A stretch of DNA of 64,000 nucleotides from Planctomycetes bacterium syqfu (GCA_020974905.1 CP087563.1:1426001-1490000), one strand, 5' to 3'. Positions 1 to 11,350 are shown, numbered from the stretch's first letter. The notes: a model not told the origin generated them from the letters alone. Numbers and translations are program-made.

Positions 1-686
1 ATGGTCTTGCGCGGTTCGTGGACTTCTTCACCAAGTGTGGCAATGCGCCCATAGCCGGTGTAGGCAACGAACATCAACGCGGTCGCCTGGAGTAATGCCT
101 GCGTCTTGCCCCACGGTGTTTGATCATCCGATGCAAAGAACGGCTCAAAGTTCGCGGTTTCCCCGCTACCGATCTTGGGTAAACACATTGCCACCAACAC
201 CAGCAAACTCAGCAGCGTGAAACTCACGATCACCGTGTTGGCGACATTGCTCCGCCTGATCCCGCCAAGCACAATGCCCGTCATCACCAGGCAGGTCACC
301 GCTGCGAGAAGCGTTCGCGTGAGGGTTTGATCGTGATCGAAGGGTTGGAGCAAGTAACCTGCAAAGCCCAATGCTGCTGTCGCTGCTGAGGCACTCTTGG
401 CACAGAGAAACATCCAACCTGCTGTAAAGCCCAAAGTCGGGTGCAGGTATTTGTAGCCATACTCATACGCCCCGCCGCTGACTGCGTGAGACGCTGCCAA
501 CTGTGCACTACAGAGCGCATTGCACGTTGCCACAAACGCAGCAAGCACAATCGCAATGATGACCGATGGCCCGGTGATGCCCGCTGCAATGCCGATACTG
601 ACAAATACACCCGTGCCGAGAATGGAACCCAACCCCAGCATCACCGCCCCAAAAAGTCCGACTTCACGTTTGAGTGTTTGGTTCAT
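1..686 (-). CDS. APC-superfamily amino acid permease, N-terminal part (runs off the window)
   Basis: Inner-membrane transporter for amino acids or related amines, judged by family. The frame is open from an ATG at 686 to base 1, giving 228 residues of an expected 450-500; the C-terminal half lies outside the window. Near the N-terminus the protein reads LKREVGLFGAVMLGLGSILG and then TGVFVSIG, the glycine-rich broken first helix that forms the substrate site in APC transporters. At least five hydrophobic segments follow. No convincing Shine-Dalgarno sequence precedes the ATG. The substrate cannot be told from the sequence. The family call is firm; the exact specificity is unknown. Confidence 0.85.
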   Translation of the reverse strand, partial: MNQTLKREVGLFGAVMLGLGSILGTGVFVSIGIAAGITGPSVIIAIVLAAFVATCNALCSAQLAASHAVSGGAYEYGYKYLHPTLGFTAGWMFLCAKSASAATAALGFAGYLLQPFDHDQTLTRTLLAAVTCLVMTGIVLGGIRRSNVANTVIVSFTLLSLLVLVAMCLPKIGSGETANFEPFFASDDQTPWGKTQALLQATALMFVAYTGYGRIATLGEEVHEPRKT

Positions 687-740
687 GAGGTAACTGACAC
701 ACCTGACTGATCAAGATTGATGTCGAATTGTCTGTAACAC

Positions 741-787
741 AAAAAAACTGCTTTGCAGTTTCAGCATTGTGTCACAATGCAGCTAAT
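741..787 (-). terminator. REP-type double hairpin that also looks like an intrinsic terminator
   Basis: Two adjacent stems are visible: AAACTGC-TTT-GCAGTTT at 745-761 and GCATTGTG-T-CACAATGC at 764-780. Read on the minus strand, the first stem is followed by a run of seven T, so it would work as a rho-independent terminator for the gene ending at 966. The same double-hairpin unit recurs at 55638-55679, so it is also a dispersed repeat. Confidence 0.6.
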
Positions 788-814
788 CAATCACACGCAT
801 GATGTGAATAAGAA

Positions 815-841
815 CAATAGCTGCGTTGCGATGCAACGCTG
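815..841 (+). repeat. REP-like palindrome
   Basis: The stem GCGTTGC-GAT-GCAACGC is preceded by AATAGCT, the same lead-in found at the other REP copies in this window (15868, 55638). It lies inverted relative to the copy at 741-787, so the two form a BIME-like pair about 30 bases apart. Confidence 0.6.
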
Positions 842-965
842 TAAGCGCGAAGCGATTGCTTGGATTTTATCAAGCAAGTGTGACCAATGAGTGGAGTCGG
901 TTGTCTGTTAACGTGGACTTCACATTTGCTTAACATCGCGCTGGCAAGAAATGTTGGACATGAGT

Positions 966-3095
966 TTACTCATCTGTCTTCGTAGGATGGCCTGGTACTT
1001 CGGCCGACTCTTTATCTTTGTTCTTGTCATTCTCGCAGGCACATTCGTCGACCTTGGGGATGTCAAAGCTGATCTGCTGAATGTCATTTAGCGAACCCAA
1101 TGCAGGGAGTCCCAATTGTTTTCGGAGTTGTTCCTGCTTTTGCAGATGGGTTTGAAATTCATCGGTCAGGACGTGCATGATGTGACCATCGGCTTTGTAG
1201 ATACGGGTTTGTTCAGGGTTGTAATTTTTCGGCCAACGGATTGCAAGCCACAACTCGGGGTTGAGATCCTTTTCGGCAATGCCATCATAGACCAGTAACA
1301 CCTGCCCAAAACGGTAGCCCGGCCCGGATCGTTTGGGTAAGTTGTCAAGCTGCTTGATCAGGTAAGCCTTCTTATGATCCGCGGCATTCTCCGGCCAGTT
1401 ACCGTGCCAATTCTCCGGCAAAGAGCGAGTCACTGAACTATTCAGATTCCAATCCATATCCTCAAAGGGTGAAGTACTGAGTTTGCCATTGAGTAGCAGA
1501 CGCAAAATATGGTCCGGGCCGACTTGCCCATCGGGTTGGCGGACTTTGAGAATTTCGCTGCCTACCTTGAGTGTCTGTGGTTGCTCCAGGTCGTAGGTCA
1601 AGTCGCTTATGATCGGCAACGGGACAATGCGGATTTGGTCCAGTGCGCCAATCTCAGGCAAGTTGAGTTTACGACGCAAAGCGTTCTGCTCATCCAAGCC
1701 ATCCATCAATTCGTTGTAAGCGAGTCTGAGTTCCGTGCCATCGGCCTTGAAAACCAGGTACTCTTTGACCTTGGCAACACGCGGCCACTGCACAATCAAC
1801 CAGAGATCAGGATCGAAATTATCATTCGTGATTTTGTTGTAGACAAAGAGCATCCCGCCAAAGCGATACCCGGGGCCTTCAATCGGTGGCATGGCATCCA
1901 AGGCATCAATGACATTTGCATACCATTCGTTTATAAGCGGTTTCCAATTATGATCGCCGTTGTAAAACGCCAATGTTCCCAGTCTATTGCAGCCTTCCTG
2001 AAAGCCATCATCTACAAAACCAAAACCACCTTGCCATTCACTGCTATCCGCCAGGACATTCAGCCAATCCTGATTTTCCTTTTTGAAAACCAGGCGCAGG
2101 ATGTGGTCGGGGCCCATGCTGCCGTCCGGATTTTCCTGTTGCAAAATCAACTTGCCAACACTTGCCACGGACTGCTGGGGTGCGACGAAGGCGTTCCATG
2201 ACATCATATTCCGATAGGTGTCATAGCCGATGTATCCTGCGATACCGCCAAAGAGGACCAGCGGGAGAAAGCCCACTGCACAGAGCGATTTGAACCGCGA
2301 CATGTGGTGCTGTCTTGCCAACACCATCGCTGCACTCACCGGCCACCACAGGGCAACGTACCAACCGAGATACAACAGGCCGATTATCGGGATGGTTAAC
2401 AGACAAGCAGTCCCACTGGTCATGCATAATCCGTCATAAGTCTCAGCAAGTTGATGCGTCGGCCTGCCAAGTATTTTCAACATACCATGCGTGATACCGG
2501 CCCAGACAACGACGGCCAGCACGATGATCAGGAATCCAAAAACAATGCCCCCTGCCCAGCCACCGAGCATCCCAAGCAGTTGAAACAGCAGCAAATTTCG
2601 ATCATACGATCGGGAATAAAGCATCATCTGAAATGGTGTCAGTCCCAACGTGTAGACAAGACTCCAGGTGATCAAAAGGAAAAACCAACCACTGCGATAA
2701 TAGGCTTTGCAGCCCCCTGTGGTCGCCAAATCGCCCGGGCGAAACAGTGCCCGAAGACAAACCTGGACCCAGTAGACAAACGTACTCTTATTTTTCAGTC
2801 GAACTTCCCATGGATTGTCCGTCGCCTGCGTGACCTGATTTTCAAAACCTTCAGCAGGCTGCAAAATCATCTGGTCCATGTCGATCGGCTGGTCACAATT
2901 TTCACATGCAAACGCACGTGGCGTCAGATGTCCATGTGAATCAAGGCCGAAGTACTGCTGCTGACAATGTGGGCAGCTATACGCAACAGAGCCGGGGATA
3001 AAATCGTAGTCCGACGGTTTGAATCCGCTCCCACATTCCGGACACTTGCGGGACTTGATATTCCAGAGACTGTAGCCGCAGTGTTGACATTCCAT
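966..3095 (-). CDS. Membrane protein with N-terminal zinc ribbons and a duplicated C-terminal domain
   Basis: A 709-residue protein of unknown function. The N-terminus has four CxxC pairs (Cys3/6, 18/21, 41/44, 64/67), consistent with two zinc ribbons. About six hydrophobic segments follow between roughly residues 125 and 300, resembling Yip1-type integral membrane regions. The C-terminal part contains two related blocks: one begins near GKLILQQENPDGSMGPDHIL, the other near EILKVRQPDGQVGPDHIL. Both share PDG-x-x-GPDHILRL, GPGYRFG and a later LWL-x-x-W-P motif, so the domain has been duplicated. The ATG has GGGGAG 8 bases upstream. It lies 18 bases downstream of the 3114-3872 gene, probably in one operon. 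Confidence 0.75.
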   Translation of the reverse strand: MECQHCGYSLWNIKSRKCPECGSGFKPSDYDFIPGSVAYSCPHCQQQYFGLDSHGHLTPRAFACENCDQPIDMDQMILQPAEGFENQVTQATDNPWEVRLKNKSTFVYWVQVCLRALFRPGDLATTGGCKAYYRSGWFFLLITWSLVYTLGLTPFQMMLYSRSYDRNLLLFQLLGMLGGWAGGIVFGFLIIVLAVVVWAGITHGMLKILGRPTHQLAETYDGLCMTSGTACLLTIPIIGLLYLGWYVALWWPVSAAMVLARQHHMSRFKSLCAVGFLPLVLFGGIAGYIGYDTYRNMMSWNAFVAPQQSVASVGKLILQQENPDGSMGPDHILRLVFKKENQDWLNVLADSSEWQGGFGFVDDGFQEGCNRLGTLAFYNGDHNWKPLINEWYANVIDALDAMPPIEGPGYRFGGMLFVYNKITNDNFDPDLWLIVQWPRVAKVKEYLVFKADGTELRLAYNELMDGLDEQNALRRKLNLPEIGALDQIRIVPLPIISDLTYDLEQPQTLKVGSEILKVRQPDGQVGPDHILRLLLNGKLSTSPFEDMDWNLNSSVTRSLPENWHGNWPENAADHKKAYLIKQLDNLPKRSGPGYRFGQVLLVYDGIAEKDLNPELWLAIRWPKNYNPEQTRIYKADGHIMHVLTDEFQTHLQKQEQLRKQLGLPALGSLNDIQQISFDIPKVDECACENDKNKDKESAEVPGHPTKTDE

Positions 3096-3113
3096 ATCCC
3101 GCTCCCCGCCAAA

Positions 3114-3872
3114 TCATTGATCAACGCAACCCCATTGCCGCATCTGCCCGCGGACTTTGGGGAAAATCAGAAAGAAACAAACCAGTAACTGTGGCCAGAT
3201 ACAACCAATCAATAATTTGATAAACAACGCGATCTGTTGGTCAGCCAGATTCCAAGGACCGTTGGATGACCATTGCGTAGAACTGAAGAATCCCTGCAAC
3301 CAATAGGCTATCGGCTCGAGGATGTCATAGAGCGTCGGACCATAATAATTGTGTGCCATACGATCGTGATCATTGATGACCATGAGCATCCAGACGTAGA
3401 AGAAACTGGCAACGATGCTCAATAACAGCCACAGTCGAAGTTCAAACGGCCGGAGTTTTTTTTCACCATAAAACTTTCGCCCGAACCGGAACTGCCAAAC
3501 TGAAAAAAGCAGAAGCACGGTCCAGACACAAGACACCTGGCCGAGGTTTGACTCCAACAATGCCCCAGCCTGAACCCGATCCAGAAACGGGATCGAAAAC
3601 GGCAACATCGTCACCCAATCGATAAACCCCGTCCCTGTGCGACCGAAGTACATCCAGCCTGGTGAAATCTGATTGCCGATGATGCCACCGATGTATGCAA
3701 GCACGGTCAAGACCACGTAAATGGCATGGAGAATCAACAGAGCTCCGAGCAATTGGGGCCAAACTGGACGAAAGACTTTACCTGGACGTGGGACCGCCAC
3801 CGCCCCATTACGCTGAAAATCTTCAGGTAACACCGTCGGCGGTTTGGCTGTCGAATCTGGCGTCGGTTGCAA
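3114..3872 (-). CDS. Multi-spanning membrane protein, unknown function
   Basis: A 252-residue protein with a proline-rich cytoplasmic-looking N-terminus of about 40 residues, then roughly four to five hydrophobic helices (around residues 40-65, 90-105, 118-128, 148-165 and 220-242). I see no catalytic motif and do not recognise a family. The likely start is a TTG at 3872 with GGGGAG 7 bases upstream. It is the first gene of a probable two-gene unit with the zinc-ribbon protein, which starts 18 bases after its stop, so the two membrane proteins may act together. Confidence 0.65.
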   Translation of the reverse strand: MQPTPDSTAKPPTVLPEDFQRNGAVAVPRPGKVFRPVWPQLLGALLILHAIYVVLTVLAYIGGIIGNQISPGWMYFGRTGTGFIDWVTMLPFSIPFLDRVQAGALLESNLGQVSCVWTVLLLFSVWQFRFGRKFYGEKKLRPFELRLWLLLSIVASFFYVWMLMVINDHDRMAHNYYGPTLYDILEPIAYWLQGFFSSTQWSSNGPWNLADQQIALFIKLLIGCIWPQLLVCFFLIFPKVRGQMRQWGCVDQ

Positions 3873-3931
3873 GGCGACACTCCCCGGAAAATGGCTTTAG
3901 GTTGTCAATTCAATCTCAAGGTGAGTCAGTG

Positions 3932-5877
<1,946 letters not shown>

Positions 5878-6501
5878 TTATTGGTGATGACATAGAGTTC
5901 CACACTCGGGGCAATGCGATGCTTCTGGATTACCTTGCAGGTCATATGCACACTGTAAACACAGGCCATGTCTAGCCCGATAGGTTCGTCGATGAAAATA
6001 GCGAATCAATTTAATGCAGACCAGTTGTACGAAAACGAAATAGGTCAGAATCGTGCCAATGGTCCATGCTGGATATCGATCAACCAGACGCTCCAGAAAA
6101 TCCCAATTCCCAAACCATTTCAGGTGGATATCAATCAGGATAAGCGTGCCAAAACCTAAGAATGACACATAACCAAGGAATACCCTCCAACTCGCAAAAT
6201 AATGCAAGTGATGTAAGGCATATCCCATCCCCGCTCCCAAGAGAAAATAATATCCCAGGTACTCAGACAATCCGGGAAATGAACGAGCGGGATAGATACG
6301 AAAAAAGCACTCTCCTGCAGCTATAAGCAAGATAAACGGTGCAAGATATTGTGTTGCAATACGGATAAAATCTGGAACAACCCGAGAGGATAAAATCCCA
6401 AGTAGCAAGACAGCAATCAAAGAGTTGATGGATGCTGGTGATACAACTTCAAGTGATGGTACCCAAAGAGTTGCTAGCACAACCAGATATCCCCCATACA
6501 T
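5878..6501 (-). CDS. Small multi-spanning membrane protein with C-terminal zinc ribbon
   Basis: A protein of about 207 residues with roughly five hydrophobic segments and a C-terminal zinc ribbon CLQCAYDLQGN...CPECG, a tail often seen on planctomycete membrane proteins (recalled, not searched). Function unknown. The frame is open up to 6555, but the first 18 codons of that extension lie inside an intergenic repeat, so I prefer the ATG at 6501 (MYGGYLVVLA). The gene is enclosed by inverted repeat arms on both sides and followed by its own terminator. That makes it look like a self-contained unit between guaB and nuoI. Confidence 0.65.
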   Translation of the reverse strand: MYGGYLVVLATLWVPSLEVVSPASINSLIAVLLLGILSSRVVPDFIRIATQYLAPFILLIAAGECFFRIYPARSFPGLSEYLGYYFLLGAGMGYALHHLHYFASWRVFLGYVSFLGFGTLILIDIHLKWFGNWDFLERLVDRYPAWTIGTILTYFVFVQLVCIKLIRYFHRRTYRARHGLCLQCAYDLQGNPEASHCPECGTLCHHQ

Positions 6502-6585
6502 ACCAAGCCTGAATTTTCTCTCTCTTACCTTGGCGTTCTTGGCGGTAAAAAACAATCACCTCAAGACCAATAACCAAGTCGCAGA

Positions 6586-7131
6586 TTACATCGGCTTGTC
6601 GTCGATGGTTTTGTCGTACATGGCCAGGAGCTTTTGCTTGTCGAAGATCATGGATTGACGGCTGGTGCCCACGATGTCATACACCGGGGTGAGTTCGATG
6701 GCATCGACCGGGCAGGCTTCTTCGCACATGCCACAGTAAATGCAGCGGAGTTCGTCGAGATCGAACTTGGCGGGATATTTTTCGCGGTCATCCCAGGGGG
6801 ATTCTGCACCTTCGATGTGAATGCAATTGGCGGGGCAGGCGGTGGCACACATGAAACAGGCGACACAGCGGACGCGGCCCTGCTCGTCACGGTTGAGTCG
6901 ATGCACGCCACGGAAGTTGTCCTTGTACAGACCGCCGTCTTCGACGTCCATGTGTTCGCGGCGCTCTTCGGGATACTGCATGGTCTTGGAAGCCTTGCCG
7001 TTGCCGAAGGTGTTGACCAGGTTTCGCAGCGTGGTGCCCAGGCCTTTGAAGACTTCAGGCAGGTACATCTGCTGGGCACGGGAAAGCGGCTTGGCATCAA
7101 CGTTCACAATGTCTTTATCACGAATCGGCAT
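6586..7131 (-). CDS. nuoI: NADH-quinone oxidoreductase subunit I
   Basis: Peripheral-arm subunit of respiratory complex I that carries two 4Fe-4S clusters (N6a, N6b) on the cytoplasmic side of the inner membrane. The 181-residue protein has both ferredoxin motifs: CVACFMCATACP (Cys89, 92, 95, 99) and CIYCGMCEEACP (Cys130, 133, 136, 140). The ATG at 7131 has GGAG 8 bases upstream. It stands alone rather than in a nuo operon; nuoB is about 6 kb away on the other strand and no other nuo gene is in the window. A 7-base-period inverted repeat separates it from the potassium transporter gene upstream. Confidence 0.95.
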   Translation of the reverse strand: MPIRDKDIVNVDAKPLSRAQQMYLPEVFKGLGTTLRNLVNTFGNGKASKTMQYPEERREHMDVEDGGLYKDNFRGVHRLNRDEQGRVRCVACFMCATACPANCIHIEGAESPWDDREKYPAKFDLDELRCIYCGMCEEACPVDAIELTPVYDIVGTSRQSMIFDKQKLLAMYDKTIDDKPM

Positions 7132-7208
7132 GCGGGGCTCCGGGAACGAGTCACGGTTATGTGTGCGTCAAAGGTGTATTGTGATGGATTGTGGGGTTAA
7201 GAGCAAGT

Positions 7209-7331
7209 GGGAATCGGGGTTCGAGGTGTAGGGTGTAAGGTTTGGGGTAAAAGACAATAATCACTTTTACACACGCTTCTTCTGCTCCAATGTCTTGACC
7301 CAACACCCTATACCCTAAACCCCAACCCCCT
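7209..7331. repeat. Inverted repeat with 7-base-period arms
   Basis: The left arm at 7209-7248 reads as GGGAATC, GGGGTTC, GAGGTGT, AGGGTGT-type heptads. The right arm at 7298-7331 reads AACACCC, TATACCC, TAAACCC, CAACCCC. It fills the spacer between the stop of the 7334-8869 gene and the start of nuoI. It is the most diverged of the eight heptad copies in this window. Confidence 0.6.
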
Positions 7332-7333
7332 GC

Positions 7334-8869
7334 CTACGGTTTCCGCCAGAAGGTTGGGACGAACAACACCAGCAAGGCGTAGACTTCCAGACGACCGAGC
7401 GCCATGAGCAGACTCATGACCGCCAGGGATGGGGAAGAAAACCAGCCGTAGTTCTGGATGGCGCCGACGCGTTCAAAACCCGGGCCGACGTTGTGGAGGG
7501 TGGCAGCGGAGGCGGTGACGGCGGTGACGATGTCAATGCCCTGCCCGTAGTTCTGTTCAATGGCGACCAGTGCGATGGCACCGATGACGAAGATGGCGAT
7601 GATCCCGAGGATGTAGACGAGCACGCCTTGCCGCATGGCCGGGTCGATGACGCTGTTACCGACCTTGATACTGCGGACGACGTTGGGTCGGAAGACGCGT
7701 TCGATTTCCGCGACGATGATTTTAAATCCGACGAGGATGCGAATGACCTTGATGCCGCCCCCGGTTGAACCGGCGCAGCCTCCGATGAACATGAGGATGA
7801 GTAATGTCATCTTGGGGACGAACCCCCATAGGTCCGAGTTCACGGTACCAAAGCCGGTGGTGGTCTGAATGGAGACGACCTGAAAGACGCTATGGAGGGT
7901 GGTGTTGGCCACATTGCCTTCGATGGCCGTCCCGTCGGTGAGGACGAGATTATTGCCATACAGCGAGAAGATGAGGATAACCGAGGCGATGGTGATCACG
8001 CCAAGATAGAGTTGGAATTCGGGGTCCCGCCAGAAGCGTTTGAACTGTCCCTGGAGGATGTGGTAGTAAAGTCCGAAGTTGGCGCCTGCAAGGATCATGA
8101 AAAAGATGATGACGATTTGCGATGCCGGCGTGTACGCGCCGGCGGAGGCGTTTTTGGTGCTGAATCCGCCGGTGGCTAAGGTGGCAAAGGTGTGACAGAT
8201 GGCGTCGAACAGGTTCATGCCGGTGAACATCAGTAGGACGGTCTGGGCGATGGTCATGCCCACGTAGATGAACCACAGCAGGCGCGCGGTCTCCCGGATA
8301 CGTGGCTTGACGCCGGGCTGCGACGGGCCGGGCGCTTCGACGTTAAACAGCTTCTTGCCCCCCACGCCCAAGGTCGGCAAAACTGCGACGAACAACACCA
8401 CGATCCCCAAGCCACCTAACCAATGCGTGGTCGAACGCCACAGCAGTAAACTCGTTGGCAGAACGTGAATGTCACTGAGCACCGTCGCCCCGGTGGTGGT
8501 CAGACCGCTCATCGCTTCAAAGTAACAGGCAGTAAAATCACGGAACGGATGCCCAGCTTCGGTGACCTCAATGGACCATAAAAAATAGGGTAAACCCGAT
8601 AGCGCAGCACCGAATATCCAGCTTAACGCAACCAGCAGCATCGCTTCACGTCGGCCAAGATATTCCTCAGCCTTACGCCCCATCCCAAGGAGGATGACTG
8701 CAAAAAGCCAACCCACCACGCCGGTGATGAGTAGCGCTTTTGTGCCAGCGATTTCCGCGGGGGTGTTCTCCCACCACATGAACCAGTCCAGGGCACTGAT
8801 GATCAGCACCGAGGCACCCAGCACGCCCGTGAGCAGGCCCAGATGTTTACAGACAAATCGGTAGTTCAT
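7334..8869 (-). CDS. TrkH/KtrB-type potassium uptake channel subunit
   Basis: Membrane subunit of a Trk/Ktr potassium uptake system. The 511 residues include about ten hydrophobic segments and four P-loop filter regions: SGLTTTGATV, ATLATGGFST, QTTTGFGTV and GGCAGSTGGG, each with the central glycine of the selectivity filter. Its start overlaps the stop of the upstream TrkA-like gene in an ATGA arrangement (8866-8869), so the two subunits are translationally coupled. The length suits the TrkH side of the family. The exact name (trkH or ktrB) is not decided by the sequence. Confidence 0.92.
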   Translation of the reverse strand: MNYRFVCKHLGLLTGVLGASVLIISALDWFMWWENTPAEIAGTKALLITGVVGWLFAVILLGMGRKAEEYLGRREAMLLVALSWIFGAALSGLPYFLWSIEVTEAGHPFRDFTACYFEAMSGLTTTGATVLSDIHVLPTSLLLWRSTTHWLGGLGIVVLFVAVLPTLGVGGKKLFNVEAPGPSQPGVKPRIRETARLLWFIYVGMTIAQTVLLMFTGMNLFDAICHTFATLATGGFSTKNASAGAYTPASQIVIIFFMILAGANFGLYYHILQGQFKRFWRDPEFQLYLGVITIASVILIFSLYGNNLVLTDGTAIEGNVANTTLHSVFQVVSIQTTTGFGTVNSDLWGFVPKMTLLILMFIGGCAGSTGGGIKVIRILVGFKIIVAEIERVFRPNVVRSIKVGNSVIDPAMRQGVLVYILGIIAIFVIGAIALVAIEQNYGQGIDIVTAVTASAATLHNVGPGFERVGAIQNYGWFSSPSLAVMSLLMALGRLEVYALLVLFVPTFWRKP

Positions 8870-10212
8870 CGAATCCCGAACATTTTCAACAAGGGTTTTT
8901 CACTGGCTTGAGGCCCGATCATCACGACCGTGTCCCCCGGCTTAAGCTGCGTCATCGCGCCCGGCACGTGCGTCTCCTCGCCATGTTGCACCGCAGCAAT
9001 AAGCGTCCGGGGCGGTAAAGACAGACTCTTAAGCGGGACGTTGATCACATCCTCTGCCCCCGAATACGGCACGCGGATTTCGTAGACCTCTGCAATCCCC
9101 GGCGCCAGCGATGCGACATGTTTAAACGGACTGCGATCCAGAAATTGCTGAATCTGCCCCACCGCGGTGATGCGCGGGCTAAACGCCCGATCAATCCCCA
9201 CGTGTTCAATCAAATGCAGATACGTCGAACGCTGCAACACCGCAATCGCTTCATCCACCCCAAGACTTTTTGCCCGGGCGGCAGCGAGAATGTTGCGCTC
9301 GTCTTCATGCGTCAACGCGATAAACGCATCCGCCTGATCCAGACGTTCCTCTTCAAAAAGTTCGGTATCCGAGACGTCCACACAAAGCACGGTCACCCAA
9401 TCAAGCTTACCTGCCAACTCCTCAGCACGTTCCTGATCGTCCACCACCAGTCGGATGGAAAAACCGCGACCTCGCAAAGCGCGACACAGCCAAACGCCCA
9501 TGGAAGTCTGCCCGAGAATCACCACGTGTTTCCGGCGTGAGACATCGGGGTCAAACTCGCTGGCTGCCTTTTCAAAGTTCTGAACATCGCCGAGCAAGGT
9601 GACAATGTCGCCTGCCATGATGCGGGTCTTGCTGTCAGGGATGAAGACCATGGTGTTGCGCTCGATCGAAGCGATACGCGTCGCAGCAGGCAGGTTCATC
9701 GACATCAGCGGCTTGTCAATGGCCTTGGCGTTGCTGGCAACAGGCAGTCGGCGGACTTCAATCTGCCCGCGTGCAATGCGTTCGACTGCCAAGGCACCGG
9801 GCGCACGCAGTGTCTGAGCGATCACGCCCGCGGTGACATACTCCGGGCAGACCAGATGGTCGATGCCAAGTTGCAAACCGTAGTCAAACCCTTCGCGGTC
9901 AAAGTAGGCACTGTGATGCACCCGCGCGATGGTGGTCTTGGCACCAACGGCATGAGCCAGTGATGCGCTGAGCAAATTGATTTCGTCGATGTTGGTTGCA
10001 GCTAAAAACAAGTCCGCCTCAGCGACACCCGCTTCACGCAGCAGGTCCACATGGGTCGCATTGCCATGAAGAATTCGCACGTCCATGGCCTGCTCGACAA
10101 TCGCGAGCTTACTCATATCCAGATCGATGATGGTGATGTTATTACCATGCGTCCCCAGCTCATCAGCCGTATGACGCCCCACTTCACCAGCACCACAAAT
10201 GACAATATTCAT
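8866..10212 (-). CDS. trkA: TrkA-type potassium uptake regulatory subunit, two RCK domains
   Basis: Cytoplasmic gating subunit that binds nucleotide (NAD(H) or ATP/ADP in this family) and controls the partner channel. The 448 residues form two tandem RCK units: the first Rossmann fold opens with MNIVICGAGEVGRHTADELG and a downstream acidic strand end; the second opens with HVVILGQTSMGVWLC, which has a less regular glycine motif. Each is followed by an RCK-C domain. GGAAG lies 5 bases before the ATG at 10212. The next gene overlaps by 4 bases, and that gene encodes the channel. Confidence 0.93.
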   Translation of the reverse strand: MNIVICGAGEVGRHTADELGTHGNNITIIDLDMSKLAIVEQAMDVRILHGNATHVDLLREAGVAEADLFLAATNIDEINLLSASLAHAVGAKTTIARVHHSAYFDREGFDYGLQLGIDHLVCPEYVTAGVIAQTLRAPGALAVERIARGQIEVRRLPVASNAKAIDKPLMSMNLPAATRIASIERNTMVFIPDSKTRIMAGDIVTLLGDVQNFEKAASEFDPDVSRRKHVVILGQTSMGVWLCRALRGRGFSIRLVVDDQERAEELAGKLDWVTVLCVDVSDTELFEEERLDQADAFIALTHEDERNILAAARAKSLGVDEAIAVLQRSTYLHLIEHVGIDRAFSPRITAVGQIQQFLDRSPFKHVASLAPGIAEVYEIRVPYSGAEDVINVPLKSLSLPPRTLIAAVQHGEETHVPGAMTQLKPGDTVVMIGPQASEKPLLKMFGIR

Positions 10213-10245
10213 ACGCTTCCAATTGTTTAATCGGACAATTATTTC

Positions 10246-10402
10246 TTTAACGCGAAGGCGCGAAGATCACGAAGGTCGCGAAGGTTCAAGACAAATAAAA
10301 AAACTGAGTATAAGAAAACCTGACTTCAATTTATCCCGAATGTTTTCATTCCGATTTTGTGATCTCTTCGTGTCCTTCGTGCTCTTCGCGCCTTCGCGTT
10401 AA
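10246..10402. repeat. Inverted repeat with 9-base-period arms
   Basis: The left arm at 10246-10284 is built of CGCGAAGGC, CGAAGATCA and CGAAGGTCG-type 9-base units. The right arm at 10361-10402 is the inverted form (CTTCGTGTC, CTTCGCGCC, TTCGCGTT). It lies between the stop of the ktrA-like gene and the start of trkA. The same family occurs at 5508-5545 and 61766-61930. Confidence 0.65.
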
Positions 10403-10455
10403 AAATTTAATCGTCCATCTACCCGTAACAGAATATTCACGGATACAGTTTACCG

Positions 10456-11160
10456 TCACTTGCTCTTATCCGCCGGGTCGACGGGGAGTTTGGCGAGGTT
10501 TTCGTCGGTGCCGATGACAATCAGGCGTTGGCCAACACGCAGCGGGGACGTGGGATCGGGCAGGAATGTCTTCCAGCCATCAGCATTGTCTTGCTGTTCG
10601 GACTTCTCTTCGGGGGTGAGTTTGGCGCGGATGGCAACAATGTTCACGTGGTATTTCTGACGCATGTTCAAATCAACAAGCGTCTTGCCTGCCCATTCGT
10701 TGGGGGTGACGATTTCCACTGCACTGAAATTCTCGCCAATGACCATTTGATTGATGAAGTGTGGCGTGACCAAGCGCGTTGCCCAACGGTCTGCTGATTC
10801 GTCTTCGGGATTGACCACGTCGTCTGCCCCGATTTTTTCCATGATCCGTGCTGTCGTCGGCGTGAGTGCACGACTGATCACACGGGCGACCCCCAACTGT
10901 TTGAGCGTTGCGGTGGTCAGCGTGGCTGCTTCAAAGTCTTCGCCAATACTGACGATCGCCACGTCGACCTGGTCAATCTTGTTGGCAATCAGCGCCCCCT
11001 CATCCGTCGCGTCCATGGCAATGGCTAACGTGACTTCATCACGAATCTGATCCACCATCGTCATCGACTCATCCACCGCGATGACTTCCTGTCCCGCACT
11101 GTAAAGTTGTTTAGCCAACCGCAACCCAAAGCGGCCAAGGCCAATGACTGCAAATCGCAT
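10456..11160 (-). CDS. KtrA/TrkA-type regulatory subunit, single RCK unit
   Basis: A 234-residue cytoplasmic regulator of potassium uptake. The Rossmann motif is MRFAVIGLGRFGLRLA, with the acidic residue ending the second strand in VIAVDES. A C-terminal RCK-C domain spans about residues 140-225. KtrA proteins have one such unit, TrkA two, so this matches the KtrA form. AAGGAG lies about 9 bases before the ATG. It follows the 11347-13149 channel gene on the same strand across a composite repeat, so it is the natural partner of that channel. Confidence 0.92.
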   Translation of the reverse strand: MRFAVIGLGRFGLRLAKQLYSAGQEVIAVDESMTMVDQIRDEVTLAIAMDATDEGALIANKIDQVDVAIVSIGEDFEAATLTTATLKQLGVARVISRALTPTTARIMEKIGADDVVNPEDESADRWATRLVTPHFINQMVIGENFSAVEIVTPNEWAGKTLVDLNMRQKYHVNIVAIRAKLTPEEKSEQQDNADGWKTFLPDPTSPLRVGQRLIVIGTDENLAKLPVDPADKSK

Positions 11161-11183
11161 TTTCGAAGCTCCTTTTTTTCAGG

Positions 11184-11350
11184 AGGGATTAGGGAAAGGC
11201 ACGCAAGCGTTTTTGGTCACTGTCGCGCAGGCGGGTGTCCAGTGGAATCTGCAAGCGTCTACAGAATGCCACTGGATTCCCGCCTGCGCGGGAATGACAC
11301 AAATCGGAATGTCTTCCCCTAATCCCTACTCCCTAATCACTACTCCCTAT
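11184..11350. repeat. Composite repeat: heptad arms enclosing an 83-base element
   Basis: The outer arms (11184-11200 and 11312-11350) consist of GGGATTA / CCTAATC-type 7-base units. The inner element at 11216-11298 is exactly 83 bases long, begins GTCACTGTCGCGCAGGCGGG and ends with a stem of the form ATTCCC-N8-GGGAAT. The right arm supplies the TAG stop codon of the potassium channel gene. A close relative of the whole composite lies at 58074-58262, including a shared AAAGGCACGCAAGCGTTTTT stretch beside the left arm. Confidence 0.75.
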
